A DNA stretch of 53,555 nt from Streptomyces roseus (GCF_001044425.1 NZ_LFML01000100.1:1-53555); one strand, 5' to 3'; shown: positions 25,153 through 35,666, counted from the first letter of the stretch. Program-made: numbers and translations. Notes: generated by a model from the sequence alone, not told the origin.

Positions 25153-26462
25153 CGACTCTCCTCGTTCTCCGGGTCCGCCTGGCCCGCCGGGTTCCGCGGG
25201 TGATGCGGGTCCACCGGATCCTTCCCGTTCGCCGCGTGCTCCACCGGAAGCTCGGCCGTGACCCGGAACCCCCGCCCCGGGCCCGGAACCGGGCCGCCGA
25301 CGAGGGTGCCGCCCGCCGCGGCGAGCCGTTCCGTCAGGCCGGTCAGTCCGCTGCCCGGCGGGGTCGAGCCTACGCCGTTCCCGTTGTCGGTGATCACCAG
25401 GCGGACCCGCTCCGCCGCGCTCCGCACCTCGATCTCGCAGGTGGTCGCACCGCTGTGCCGGATGGCGTTGGTGGCGCCCTCGCGCACCACCCACCCCAGC
25501 AGCGCCGCCGCCTGCGGGGGCAGCGGGGGCCCGGACTGCCGTACGACGGGCTCGATCCCGGCGGCGGTCAGCGCGCCGCGGGCCCGGTCGAGCTCGGCGG
25601 CGAGGCTGGTCTCGCGGTAGCCCGTGACCGCTTCCCGGATCTCGGTGAGCGCCTGCCGGCCGACCGCCTCGATGTCGGCGATCTGGCCCAGGGCGGCGTC
25701 CATGTCCCGGGGGGCGACCCGCCGGGCCGCCTCCGACTTCACGACGATCACCGACAGGGTGTGGCCGAGCAGGTCGTGCAGGTCGCGGGAGAAGCGCAGC
25801 CGCTCCTGGTCCACGGCGGCCCGGGCCAGCTCCTGCCGGGTCTCGCGCAGTTCCCTGACCGTCTCGGACAGGGCGAGGATGGCGGCGGTGACCATGCCGG
25901 AGACGAGGGTCCCGTACGCGATGCCGAGGGTGTCCCAGCCCTCGTCGAGCCCCGCGACCGCCCCGGCGAGGGCGGTGACGACGAACATCACCGGACCCAG
26001 CATCCGGCCCCGGATCACCGCCCCCGTGGCCAGGCCCCACAGCGGGAAGAACAGCAGCCAGTTGCCCCCGTACGCCAGGGCGAGGGCGCAGGTGACCGCG
26101 CCGAGGGCCGCCAGGCACCAGCGGGTTCCGGCCGCCTCCCGGGCCCGCCGGTCGAAGGCGCGGAACACCAGGGTGACGTAGAGGGAGTTGAACAGCAGCA
26201 GGCCCAGAGCGCCGATCCAGGGGTTGGGGGTCTCCCCCTTGACGACGTTGGAGATGGCCCCCATGCCCAGCAGCAGCCACGGCAGCAGCGCGAACGGGTT
26301 GGACGGGGCCATCGGGCCGCAGCCGTGGTCAGGCGCCTCGCCCCGTGCCTTGCGCAGCCTCTCCCGCACCCGCCACTCGGCCTTGCGGACCGCCCACTCG
26401 GCCTTCCGCGCCTGCCTGTTCCTGCGCCAGTCCTGGATCTTCACACCCGTTCCCCGCTCCAT
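25149..26462 (-). CDS. DesK-type sensor histidine kinase
   Basis: A 437-residue membrane histidine kinase. After a charged N-terminal region containing two RKAEW repeats come about five membrane helices (roughly residues 58-200), then a HisKA_3 dimerisation domain with the phospho-acceptor in FSRDLHDLLGHTLSV and an ATPase domain with the N box GATNAIRHS and the G1 box ITDNGNG. No large extracellular sensor is present, so the signal is probably sensed in the membrane, as in DesK. The C-terminal tail HHPRNPAGQADPENEESR is a polar extension. It starts 3 bases after the permease stop; ATG 26462 is used, with GTG 26444 behind GGAG as an alternative. Confidence 0.93.
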   Translation of the reverse strand: MERGTGVKIQDWRRNRQARKAEWAVRKAEWRVRERLRKARGEAPDHGCGPMAPSNPFALLPWLLLGMGAISNVVKGETPNPWIGALGLLLFNSLYVTLVFRAFDRRAREAAGTRWCLAALGAVTCALALAYGGNWLLFFPLWGLATGAVIRGRMLGPVMFVVTALAGAVAGLDEGWDTLGIAYGTLVSGMVTAAILALSETVRELRETRQELARAAVDQERLRFSRDLHDLLGHTLSVIVVKSEAARRVAPRDMDAALGQIADIEAVGRQALTEIREAVTGYRETSLAAELDRARGALTAAGIEPVVRQSGPPLPPQAAALLGWVVREGATNAIRHSGATTCEIEVRSAAERVRLVITDNGNGVGSTPPGSGLTGLTERLAAAGGTLVGGPVPGPGRGFRVTAELPVEHAANGKDPVDPHHPRNPAGQADPENEESR

Positions 26463-26465
26463 GCG

Positions 26466-27191
26466 TCACACCGTCCTCGCGGACCGACGGTACGAGAGCA
26501 CCGCGTACGCGGCGAACAGCAGGGCCCATACGGCGAGCACCGCGACCGCGGCCGGGCCGGGGGCTCCGCCGGCGGCGAGGGACTGGCCCAGCTCGGCGAA
26601 GCGGCGGGTCGGGGTGAAGTCGGACAGGGAGCGCAGCCAGTGCGGGAACAGCTCGGCGGGGAACCAGAGTCCGCCGACGATGGAGAGCCCGAGGCCGCAC
26701 CCGACGTTGACCAGGCCCGTGGTCTGGGCGGTGAGCCGGTAGCCGTTGCCGATGCCGAGCAGGGTGAAGGGGAGCGCGCCGAGCCACAGGACGAGCGCGA
26801 CCGCGGCCCACTGCCAGGCCTCCAGCCGGATCCCGTTGACGGACGCGCCGGCCGCCAGCACGGCGGCCACGGCGGGCAGCACGGTCACCGAGCCGGTCAG
26901 GGCCCGTCCGATGACGACCTGGCGCGGGGTCATCGGGGTCACCCGCAGCTGCCGCAGCCAGCCGATGCCCTTGTCCTCGGCGACGCCGGTTCCCGTCCCA
27001 AGGGCCGCGCCCAGCGCCCCGTACGCGGCCATGGCCACCATGGACGACGTCTTCCAGTCGCCGGTGTCGGCGCCGGACCCGATGTTGGTGAAGAGGAGGT
27101 ACATCAGCACCGGCATGCCGATGCCGAAGACGACGAACGAGGTGTCGCGCAGGGTCCGGCGGACCTCCAGGCGGACGTAGGCGGTGATCAA
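26466..27191 (-). CDS. ABC-2 type transporter permease
   Basis: A 241-residue permease with about six membrane helices. It has the ABC-2 pattern of an N-terminal helix, the GWLRQLRVTPMTPRQVV coupling segment, and the GGLWFPAELFPHWLRSLSDFTPTRRF reentrant region before the last helix. Pairs of this type export drugs, lipids or peptides. It starts with TTG at 27191, overlapping the ATPase stop (TTGA), with GGGAG 6 bases upstream of the start; no ATG or GTG is available in the homologous region. It is the second gene of the four-gene operon. Confidence 0.92.
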   Translation of the reverse strand: MITAYVRLEVRRTLRDTSFVVFGIGMPVLMYLLFTNIGSGADTGDWKTSSMVAMAAYGALGAALGTGTGVAEDKGIGWLRQLRVTPMTPRQVVIGRALTGSVTVLPAVAAVLAAGASVNGIRLEAWQWAAVALVLWLGALPFTLLGIGNGYRLTAQTTGLVNVGCGLGLSIVGGLWFPAELFPHWLRSLSDFTPTRRFAELGQSLAAGGAPGPAAVAVLAVWALLFAAYAVLSYRRSARTV

Positions 27192-28165
27192 CGGGGGCTC
27201 CCTGCGGGGATGGTGTCGGCGGGGCGGCTGGGTCGGCTGCCGGTGAGGGCGAGGAACGCGTCGTCCAGCGAGGGGGCGGTGACCTCGATCCCCCGGACCG
27301 CGCCGAGGCCCGCGAGGGCGACGACCGTCGCGTCCGGGTCCTCGGTGCGCAACCGCGCGCGGTCCCCCCGTACTTCCACGCAGACCACCCCGGGCAGCTC
27401 GCCGAGGCCCTCGGTGGGGCGCCCGGCCAGGTCGACGGAGACCAGCGAGCCGCCGGCGGCCCGGCGCAGCTGCTCCCCGGTGCCGTCGGCGACGATCCGC
27501 CCGGAGTCGACGACGACGATGCGGTCGGCGTGGGCGTCGGCCTCCTCCAGGTAGTGGGTGGAGAACAGGACGGTGTTGCCGCGCCGGGCGTAGCCGCGCA
27601 TGGACTCCCAGAAGGCGCGGCGGGCCTCCACGTCGAGGGCGGCGGTCGGCTCGTCGAGCACGATGAGCTCCGGGTTCCCGGCGAGGGCCACGGCGAAGCG
27701 GACGCGCTGGGCCTGTCCGCCGGAGAGGCGGTCGATGCGGCGGCCGGCGAGCTCGGTGAGTCCGGCCAGCTCCAGCGCCTCGGCGACGGGCATCGGAGCG
27801 GGATGGGTGCGTGCCACGAAGCCGATGAGCTCGCACACGGTGATGCGCGGTACGGCGCGCCCCTCCTGGAGCACGGCACCGACCCGGCCGGCCCTCACCG
27901 CCCGCTCGGGGGTCTCGCCGAAGAGCCGTACGCTGCCCGCGTCGGGCTCTTCGAGGCCGAGCAGCAGGCTGATGGTGGTGGACTTGCCGGCGCCGTTGCG
28001 GCCGAGCAGGGCGACCGCCTCGCCGCGCCGGACGTCGAGGTCGATGCCGGCGACGGCGCGGACGGCTCCGAAGGACTTGGCCGCGTGCCGGAAGCGGATC
28101 GCGGGCTCTTCGCGCGGTGGCCGCGCGGTCCGTGGCTGCGGGGCCGCCGGTGTCGTCTGTGTCAT
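27188..28165 (-). CDS. ABC transporter ATP-binding protein
   Basis: A 325-residue ATPase subunit. Walker A is GRNGAGKST, the signature is LSGGQAQR, Walker B is LIVLDEPTAALD and the switch histidine is in STHYLEEA. A C-terminal domain of about 90 residues after the ATPase core is typical of ABC-2 exporters of the DrrA/CcmA class. It powers the permease encoded by the overlapping next gene. The ATG at 28165 has no strong ribosome-binding site, but TAACGT lies 7 bases upstream, so leaderless translation is possible. First gene of the operon with permease, kinase and regulator. Confidence 0.94.
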   Translation of the reverse strand: MTQTTPAAPQPRTARPPREEPAIRFRHAAKSFGAVRAVAGIDLDVRRGEAVALLGRNGAGKSTTISLLLGLEEPDAGSVRLFGETPERAVRAGRVGAVLQEGRAVPRITVCELIGFVARTHPAPMPVAEALELAGLTELAGRRIDRLSGGQAQRVRFAVALAGNPELIVLDEPTAALDVEARRAFWESMRGYARRGNTVLFSTHYLEEADAHADRIVVVDSGRIVADGTGEQLRRAAGGSLVSVDLAGRPTEGLGELPGVVCVEVRGDRARLRTEDPDATVVALAGLGAVRGIEVTAPSLDDAFLALTGSRPSRPADTIPAGSPR

Positions 28166-28259
28166 GCCCACCACGTTACGAAGGGGGCGTGCTCCCCGGC
28201 AGATCCGCATGTACGGACCCCGCCGGTACAAATGTCCCGGCTCGCGGTGCGGTGGGGCG

Positions 28260-29180
28260 CTATCCGGCCGGCCGGTGCCGGGACCGGCCGGCCCGGGCGC
28301 GCAGCAGGGTGCGCACGGGGGCGGCCAGGCCGTAGCCGACGTCCTTGCGCAGCGCCCGGGTTCCGGCCCGTTCCACGGCGGCGAGTTGGTGTCCCATCAG
28401 CTCCGTCATCGCGGCGATCACGGGGCGCAGCCCGGGCTCGACGAGGCCGAGGATGCCTTCGGTGGCGGCGAGGGCACCGCGGGCGCGCCGCGTCTCGTCG
28501 GCGAGGAGCGCGCGTACGGCCGGGGTGTCGCGGGCCTGTTCGAGGTCGGCCCGGGTGACGGAGTGCTCGGCGAGGCGGGCCCGCGGCAGGCACAGCCGGC
28601 CGTCCGCGAGGTCTCCGGCGAGGTCGGCGAGGAAGTCGACCCGCTGGGCGGCGTCGACGAACCGCCGCCATCCGGCGGCCTGTTCCTCGTCGGGGCCGCC
28701 CCGGTACTGGAGCCCGGTGAAGACCAGCACCCCGGGCCACGCGTAGGCGTCGAGGTAGGTCTGGAAGTCCTCCTCGGTGCCGAAGCCTTCGAAGCCGGCC
28801 TCGGCGGTGGCGGCGCCTTCCAGGAACCGGGAGACCCAGTGCGCGGGCAGCCCGCGGGTGGCGACGGCGTGGACGTACGCGCGGATCAGCGGGTCGGGGC
28901 TGTCGCCGGTCCTCAGCGCCGTCTCCACCTGCCCGGTGAGCGCGGCGAGGCCGGCGGAGCGCTCCCGCGGGGTGCCGGTCTCGGCCACGTCGTCGACGAG
29001 GTTCATGAAGGCCACCCCCGCCGTCAGCCAGGGCACCAGCGGCGGCGCGGCGAGCAGGCGCAGCGTCACGTACGGGGCCGGCTCCCGGCGCAGGACCCGG
29101 CGGGCGACGTGCGTGTAGTCCTCACGCAGCCGGGGGCCGGTGATTCCGGCCGCCGTGAGGGTGGTGCGCCAGCTGGGCAT
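28260..29180 (-). CDS. Squalene/phytoene synthase family protein
   Basis: A 306-residue all-helical prenyl-transferase-like protein. The first aspartate-rich motif reads FMNLVDDVAETG, with the final Asp replaced by Glu, and the second reads QRVDFLADLAGDLADGRLCLP, matching the second DxxxD and the GRxYLP region of the family. True members join two farnesyl or geranylgeranyl diphosphates. No carotenoid or hopanoid genes surround it, so the natural product is unknown. GAGGAG about 9 bases before the ATG supports the start. It lies alone between the kinase and the ABC operon, on the same strand as both. Confidence 0.82.
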   Translation of the reverse strand: MPSWRTTLTAAGITGPRLREDYTHVARRVLRREPAPYVTLRLLAAPPLVPWLTAGVAFMNLVDDVAETGTPRERSAGLAALTGQVETALRTGDSPDPLIRAYVHAVATRGLPAHWVSRFLEGAATAEAGFEGFGTEEDFQTYLDAYAWPGVLVFTGLQYRGGPDEEQAAGWRRFVDAAQRVDFLADLAGDLADGRLCLPRARLAEHSVTRADLEQARDTPAVRALLADETRRARGALAATEGILGLVEPGLRPVIAAMTELMGHQLAAVERAGTRALRKDVGYGLAAPVRTLLRARAGRSRHRPAG

Positions 29181-29243
29181 GGTGGTGTTGCTCCTCGAAC
29201 CGAACCGCGACCGAACCGCGAAGGACCGTACGGGTACACGATG

Positions 29244-30953
<1,710 letters not shown>

Positions 30954-30980
30954 GGCCGGTCATCGTAGGCGCAGCCACCG

Positions 30981-32657
30981 TCAGCAGTGTCGGCGGTCCA
31001 CCGTCACCGTGCCCTGGGCGGTGGACACCGTGCGGTCGTAGCAGCCGCGTGCGGGATCCGAACCGTACAGCCGGTAGTGCTCGGTGCTGGTGCCCACCGC
31101 GTGGCGCTGGTCGCGCGGGACGTTCGCCGTGTAGCTCGCGTCGCCCGTGTACCGGTCGTCGAGCAGCGTGCGGTCCACGGTGCGGCCGCCGCGCAGGGTG
31201 CTGGTCTCGGCGCGGTCGCCGAGCGAGATGACGGTGCGCAGCCGGTCCCCGGCACCGAGAGTGGTCTCGCCGTCCATCGTGTACGTGCGCGCGGTGCGGA
31301 CGGTGGCGGGGCCGCGGCTGACGCTCTCCTCGTCCGTCCAGGTGGCGGTCAGGGCGTCCTGGTTCTCGCCCTCCGTCCAGCGGTGCACGGAGGTGTTGTG
31401 GACGGCTCGGGTGACGGTGGTGGTGACCCGGCCGTGGGAGGTGTCGAGCCGGCCGGCCACGGTGAGCCGGTGGCCGCCCTCGGTGTCGAGGCGGTGCCGG
31501 GCGGCGGGGGTGCCGGGCGCGGCGGGCGTCCAGCGGGTGGAGTTGGCCGGTTCGCCCTCCTCGTGGCGGGTGAGGGAGCCGGTGACGACGGCGCGGCCCT
31601 CGTCCTGCCAGATCAGCAGGTTCGCCGGGGTGCTCCAGCCGCTCTGCCCGGCCGGGACGCCGGCGACGCCGACCTCGATCCGGTGCGGGCGGCCGTCGTT
31701 GAGGAGGGCGGCGTACGGGGTGAGGTCGTAGACGATCGGCTGGACGTCGAAGGCGCGGGGCGCGGGGGTGACGTACCACAGGAAGGGGTTCGACCAGCCG
31801 CCCGTCCACACGGTCGGGAAGGGGGCGGCGATGCCGGCGAGCTGTCCGTCGACGGAGATGCGGACCTCGCGGTAGGGGCCGTCGGCCGCCTTGCAGGAGT
31901 ACGGGGCGGCGTCCGGGGTGGTCATGTACCAGTACTCCTCGCAGCCGCCGCCGGAGCCGGTGGCGTACACCTCGGCCAGGAGCCGCTCGGTGTTGCGCGG
32001 GGTGGTGACCGAGGGGCTGGTGAGCGGGAGGACGCGGTCGGGGGTGTCGGGGACGGTGACGTGCCGGTCCCGGTCGGCGGTGTAGAAGGTGAGGGTGGCC
32101 TTGACCTCGATGACGCCGGTGTAGGTGTCGTCGACGACATTGCCGATCAGCATCTCGACGGGCTGCGGCCCGGCCAGGACGTCGCGGTAGCGGGTGACGT
32201 CCTTCTCGACGGACCAGGTGATGCCCTCGGGCGAGGGCTCGGGGGTGGAGGTGCGCAGGATCTCGACGCCGCCGACGGAGAGGTGGCCCAGGCGGTCGTA
32301 CTGGCGTCCCTTGACCTTGCCGTCGAGGCGCAGGACGATCTTGGCCCAGCTCCCGCCGCATGCGGCCGGGGGCGCGTAGGTCCCCACGTACGGGGTGTAG
32401 TCGCGGAAGTCGGCCTCGGCGACGGTCACCTCGCAGGAGCGGGTGGCCGGGCGGGCGACGGGCGGGGCGGCGGTGAGGGGGTCGTGCCAGTCCGTGCCGA
32501 ACTCGGCGGGCGGTGCGGCCGGGGCACCGGCGGCGGAGGCGTGGACGCCGCTGGTGCGCGCGTCGGCGGCGGCCGCCGCGGGTCCCGCGCCGCCGGCCAG
32601 GGCTGCGGCGGCGAGCGCGAGGGCGCCGAGCAGGCCCGTGATCCTGTGTCGTGTCAT
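30981..32657 (-). CDS. Secreted peptide-N-glycosidase A-like amidase
   Basis: A 558-residue protein with a signal peptide (ending about AGPAAAAADA) and the architecture of peptide-N4-asparagine amidase A. Recognisable segments are FRDYTPYVGTYAPPAACGGSW, KIVLRLDGKVKGRQYDRLGHLSVGG, EILRTSTPEPSPEGITWSVEKDVTRY and ANSTRW-type later blades. Plant and fungal members remove N-glycans from glycoproteins; bacterial homologues could harvest glycans from environmental glycoproteins. Cysteines in the mature part suit an exported protein. The start at 32657 follows a weak GGGG site. It is directly upstream of the kinase gene, 27 bases away, which may be chance. Confidence 0.88.
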   Translation of the reverse strand: MTRHRITGLLGALALAAAALAGGAGPAAAAADARTSGVHASAAGAPAAPPAEFGTDWHDPLTAAPPVARPATRSCEVTVAEADFRDYTPYVGTYAPPAACGGSWAKIVLRLDGKVKGRQYDRLGHLSVGGVEILRTSTPEPSPEGITWSVEKDVTRYRDVLAGPQPVEMLIGNVVDDTYTGVIEVKATLTFYTADRDRHVTVPDTPDRVLPLTSPSVTTPRNTERLLAEVYATGSGGGCEEYWYMTTPDAAPYSCKAADGPYREVRISVDGQLAGIAAPFPTVWTGGWSNPFLWYVTPAPRAFDVQPIVYDLTPYAALLNDGRPHRIEVGVAGVPAGQSGWSTPANLLIWQDEGRAVVTGSLTRHEEGEPANSTRWTPAAPGTPAARHRLDTEGGHRLTVAGRLDTSHGRVTTTVTRAVHNTSVHRWTEGENQDALTATWTDEESVSRGPATVRTARTYTMDGETTLGAGDRLRTVISLGDRAETSTLRGGRTVDRTLLDDRYTGDASYTANVPRDQRHAVGTSTEHYRLYGSDPARGCYDRTVSTAQGTVTVDRRHC

Positions 32658-32739
32658 GGCCCCGCAGTGAATCCGGCCCGGCGCGGGCGGCGCCAGGGGC
32701 CGTGGCCCGCCCATGGCCGGATCTCGCCCCCGGGCCGGG

Positions 32740-33240
32740 TCAGAAGGCGGGGAGGACGACCGTGCCGTCGTCGTCCGCGTGGACCGTGTCCCCCGGACGG
32801 AACGTCACTTCACCGAGGGTGACGGGCTCGTCCACCGTGCCCGCGCCCGTCTTGCCGCTCTTGCGCGGGACCGTGCCCAGGGCCTTGATGCCGAGGTCGA
32901 GCCCGCCGAGGGCCACGCTGTCGCGGACCGCGCCGTTGATGATCAGGCCGGCCCATCCGTTGCGCTGCGCCGCCGCGGCGATGAGGTCGCCGGTGAGGGC
33001 GGTGCGCAGGGAGCCGCCGCCGTCCACGACGAGGACGGCGCCCCCGCCCGGCGTGTGGACCAGCTCGCGCAGCAGCGCGTTGTCCTCGTGGCAGGTGACG
33101 GTCCGCACCGGTCCGGCGAACAGCCGGCGCCCGCCGAACTGGCGGAAGGACGTGGTGCAGATGGCCAGCCCCTCGCCGTGCTCGTCGTACAGATCGCTGG
33201 TGGGAACGGGGGTGACGGGAGTGGCAGGGGTGACGCTCAT
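32740..33240 (-). CDS. rraA: RraA-like 4-hydroxy-4-methyl-2-oxoglutarate aldolase
   Basis: A 166-residue RraA/HMG-aldolase family protein. Visible landmarks are the N-terminal TSDLYDEHGEG, TCHEDNALLRELVHTPGGGAVLVVDGGGSLRTALTGDL and the GDLIAAAAQRNGWAGLIINGAVRDS stretch, which gives the G-D-x20-R-D motif used for metal and substrate binding in the aldolase branch. It may cleave HMG-type or decarboxylate oxaloacetate; a role as RNase E inhibitor is known only for some members. The trimeric fold is assumed. Good family match, exact activity uncertain. Confidence 0.9.
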   Translation of the reverse strand: MSVTPATPVTPVPTSDLYDEHGEGLAICTTSFRQFGGRRLFAGPVRTVTCHEDNALLRELVHTPGGGAVLVVDGGGSLRTALTGDLIAAAAQRNGWAGLIINGAVRDSVALGGLDLGIKALGTVPRKSGKTGAGTVDEPVTLGEVTFRPGDTVHADDDGTVVLPAF

Positions 33241-33312
33241 GGGACTCGGGGCTCCTCGCAGCTCGTACGTCGCGCCGTGCGGCCCGAGCCTAACCGGTGG
33301 CCCCGGAGCCGC

Positions 33313-33579
33313 TCAGTCGCGGGAGTTGCCGAAGAGGATGCGGTAGCCGATGAGCAGGACCAGCGAGCCCGCGATGGCGGAGCCCCAGGTGGCGGGGTCG
33401 TAGAAGTCGTGGCCGATCGGCTTGTCCAGGAACTTCGCGGAGAGCCAGCCGCCGATGAAGGCTCCGGCGATGCCGATGAACGTGGTGCCGATCAGTCCGC
33501 CGGGGTCACGGCCGGGCAGCAGGACCTTGGCTATGATCCCGGCCAGCAGCCCCAGGACGATCCAGCTGACGATCCCCAT
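33313..33579 (-). CDS. GlsB/YeaQ/YmgE-family stress membrane protein
   Basis: An 88-residue three-helix membrane protein. Glycine-rich helices (WIVLGLLAGIIAKVLLPG, GGLIGTTFIGIAGAFIGGWL, SAIAGSLVLLIGYRILFG) follow the family pattern exactly, with the conserved PGRDPGG between helices one and two. Members are stress-induced in many bacteria, of unknown mechanism. The ATG at 33579 is followed closely by an intergenic region with no other gene on this side. Gap to the aldolase gene is 72 bases. Confidence 0.92.
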   Translation of the reverse strand: MGIVSWIVLGLLAGIIAKVLLPGRDPGGLIGTTFIGIAGAFIGGWLSAKFLDKPIGHDFYDPATWGSAIAGSLVLLIGYRILFGNSRD

Positions 33580-33664
33580 GGTCGTTCACTCCGCTTCGTT
33601 GTATGTCGGTGTTCGCGTTCTCACCAGGGAGGACGCGAACACCGGCGAAACGGTTCTGGCCGCC

Positions 33665-34645
33665 TCAGACCGGCACCCGGCCGGCCGGCACCGGGACCGC
33701 CGGTACGGGCACGGGCGCGGCCGCGGCCGCGGATGCGGATGCCGGCGCCACCGCGCGTACGGGTGCGGGCGCGGAGACGGGTACGGGGACGGGCGCGGAG
33801 GCGGCAGGGGCCGGGGCGGGAGCGGTACCCGGCGCCGTACGCGTCAGGAGCAGCACCCCGCGCGCGGCCGCCAGGGCGCCGGCCACGGCGAGCAGCAGCC
33901 CCACCGCTCCGCCCTGGAGGCGTTCACCGAGCAGGATCATGCCGATGGCGGCCGCGGCCAGCGGGTTGGCCAGGTTCACCACGGCCAGCGGCGCCCCGAG
34001 CCCGCCCCGGTAGGCACGCTGCGACAGCAGCATCCCGCCGACCGCGAAGACCACCACGAGCACGGCTACGGCGACGACCCGCACGCTGAGCAGGGCCCCG
34101 CCACGCCCGCCCGCGACGGCCACCGTCTGGGTCAGCGCGGAGGCCACGGCGGAGGCCAGCCCGGAGGCCGTCGCGTGCCGCAGCCCCGAGCGCACGTCCC
34201 GGCGTACGGTCAGCAGGGTGATCACGGCGAGCGTGGCCCCGGACACCGCCAGCGCCTCGGCCAGGGTGAGCGTGTCGTCGGGGGCCGGCCCCGAGGCGGG
34301 GAGCAGCAGGAGGCCGAGCCCGACGACGGTGGCCAGGGTGCCCCGCCATTCGGTGGCGGCGACGCGGCGGCCGGCCCCGTGCGCCCCCAGCGGGACGGCC
34401 GCGACGAGCGTGAGGGCGCCGAGCGGCTGGACCAGGGTGAGCGGCCCGTAGCGCAGGGCGGCGGCGTGCAGCAGAGCGGCGCCGGCGTTGAGACCGGCCG
34501 ACCACCACCAGGCCCCGTTGCCGAGCAGGGCTCCGGCACTGCGGGCCACGGCGGCGCGGGCGAGCCGCTCCTGGGCCACGGCGGCGGCCGCGTACGCGAC
34601 GGCCGAGGCGAGGCAGAGCAGGACGGCGAGGAGGGTGGCGTTCAT
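33665..34645 (-). CDS. DMT-superfamily (EamA-like) membrane transporter
   Basis: A 326-residue protein with about nine or ten membrane helices beginning at the N-terminus (MNATLLAVLLCLASAVAYAAAAVAQE). The LGALTLVQPLGALTLV and NPLAAAAIGMILLGERLQGG segments are typical of drug/metabolite transporters. A 45-residue Ala/Pro/Val-rich tail without predicted structure ends the protein. The ATG overlaps the stop of the PAP2 gene by four bases (ATGA), so both are co-translated. The substrate is unknown. Confidence 0.9.
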   Translation of the reverse strand: MNATLLAVLLCLASAVAYAAAAVAQERLARAAVARSAGALLGNGAWWWSAGLNAGAALLHAAALRYGPLTLVQPLGALTLVAAVPLGAHGAGRRVAATEWRGTLATVVGLGLLLLPASGPAPDDTLTLAEALAVSGATLAVITLLTVRRDVRSGLRHATASGLASAVASALTQTVAVAGGRGGALLSVRVVAVAVLVVVFAVGGMLLSQRAYRGGLGAPLAVVNLANPLAAAAIGMILLGERLQGGAVGLLLAVAGALAAARGVLLLTRTAPGTAPAPAPAASAPVPVPVSAPAPVRAVAPASASAAAAAPVPVPAVPVPAGRVPV

Positions 34646-35556
34646 CGGCCAGCCCCCACGACCTCGGCCTGGGCCTCGGGAACCGCTGCGGCGGCGGAGG
34701 CCTGCGCGACCGCAGGGGCCGCAGGGGCCGCAGGGGCCTTCGAGGCCGCCGGGACCGGGGGCGCCGCGTTCCGCCGCGGGCGCGGCAGGTGTCGTACGAC
34801 GGCCAGGGTTCCGGCGCGGACCCGCGGACGCGGCACCACCAGCAGGGCCCCGCCGAGCAGGACGGTGGCCACGACGGCGTCGAGCCAGTAGTGGTTGGCG
34901 GTGCCCACGACCACGAGCAGGGTCACCAGCGGGTGCAGCAGCCACAGCACGCGCCACCGGGAACGGGTGGCGGCGATCATGCCGAGTGCCAGCATCAGGG
35001 CCCACCCGAAGTGCAGCGAGGGCATCGCGGCGAACTGGTTGGCCATGGTGTCGGTGGTGGGAGCCGCCCGGTACACGGAGGGCCCGTAGACCTGGGCGGT
35101 GTCCACCAGGTGCGCGGCGCCGAGCATCCGGGGCGGCGCGAGCGGGAAGGTGAGGTGCAGCACGAGGGCGGCGCCGGTCAGGATGGCCAGTACGCGCCGG
35201 GCCCACAGGTAGTGGCCGGGCCTGCGCACGTAGAGCCAGATCAGGAAGAGCGCGGTGGCCGGGAAGTGCACGGCCGCGTAGTAGGTGTTCGCCGTGTGGA
35301 CGAGGGCGTCGCCGTCTCCGTGCAGGAGGAGCCGCTGGATCGCGCCCTCGCCCGGCAGGTGCAGTGCGCGCTCGGCGTCCCAGATCCGGCCGGCGTTGCG
35401 GAAAGCCTCGTCGGTGCGGTCCGTGGAGAGCATCCGGCCGGCCTTGTACACGGCGAACAGGCCCGCGACGAGCAGCAGCTCGCGTATGAGTCGGCGCCTC
35501 GGCCCGGCCGCTGCCGGGCCGTCGGCCGGCCCGCCCGGTGTGGTGTGGGAGCTCAT
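34642..35556 (-). CDS. PAP2-family phosphatase / inositolphosphorylceramide synthase-like
   Basis: A 304-residue membrane protein with about six helices. The phosphatase signatures are MPSLHFGWALM (second PAP2 motif) and TANHYWLDAVVA (third motif, with His and Asp but without the usual Arg-rich lead). This is the PAP2_3/inositol-phosphoryl-transfer subtype, acting on lipid phosphates or head groups at the membrane. A tail of about 60 residues rich in Ala, Pro and Val resembles the tail of the overlapping DMT gene. GGGGGAA before the ATG at 35556 supports the start. It is divergent from the TetR gene. Confidence 0.9.
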   Translation of the reverse strand: MSSHTTPGGPADGPAAAGPRRRLIRELLLVAGLFAVYKAGRMLSTDRTDEAFRNAGRIWDAERALHLPGEGAIQRLLLHGDGDALVHTANTYYAAVHFPATALFLIWLYVRRPGHYLWARRVLAILTGAALVLHLTFPLAPPRMLGAAHLVDTAQVYGPSVYRAAPTTDTMANQFAAMPSLHFGWALMLALGMIAATRSRWRVLWLLHPLVTLLVVVGTANHYWLDAVVATVLLGGALLVVPRPRVRAGTLAVVRHLPRPRRNAAPPVPAASKAPAAPAAPAVAQASAAAAVPEAQAEVVGAGR

Positions 35557-35608
35557 TTCCCCCGCTTCCTTCTCTGTGCTCGGCGCCGCCCTGTGCGCGG
35601 ACATCGAC

Positions 35609-35666
35609 ACGCCAGTGTATCGATACATTCGCGTATCGATACGCGGGTGTACCGATACGCTGGCGT
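35609..35666. promoter_or_regulatory. Three-site operator in a 58-bp dyad between PAP2 and TetR genes
   Basis: Three copies of GTATCGATAC (the third GTACCGATAC) begin at 35617, 35633 and 35649, exactly 16 bp apart. The central copy sits in the perfect 16-mer CGCGTATCGATACGCG (35630-35645). Outer arms ACGCCAG (35609-35615) and CTGGCGT (35660-35666) are mirror images about the same centre. A TetR dimer binding each 10-bp palindrome is the simplest reading, controlling both divergent units. Confidence 0.85.

Noticed and set aside
28260..29180. A carotenoid or hopanoid cluster around the squalene/phytoene synthase-like gene
   Set aside because: No desaturase, cyclase, or prenyl-diphosphate synthase genes lie nearby.
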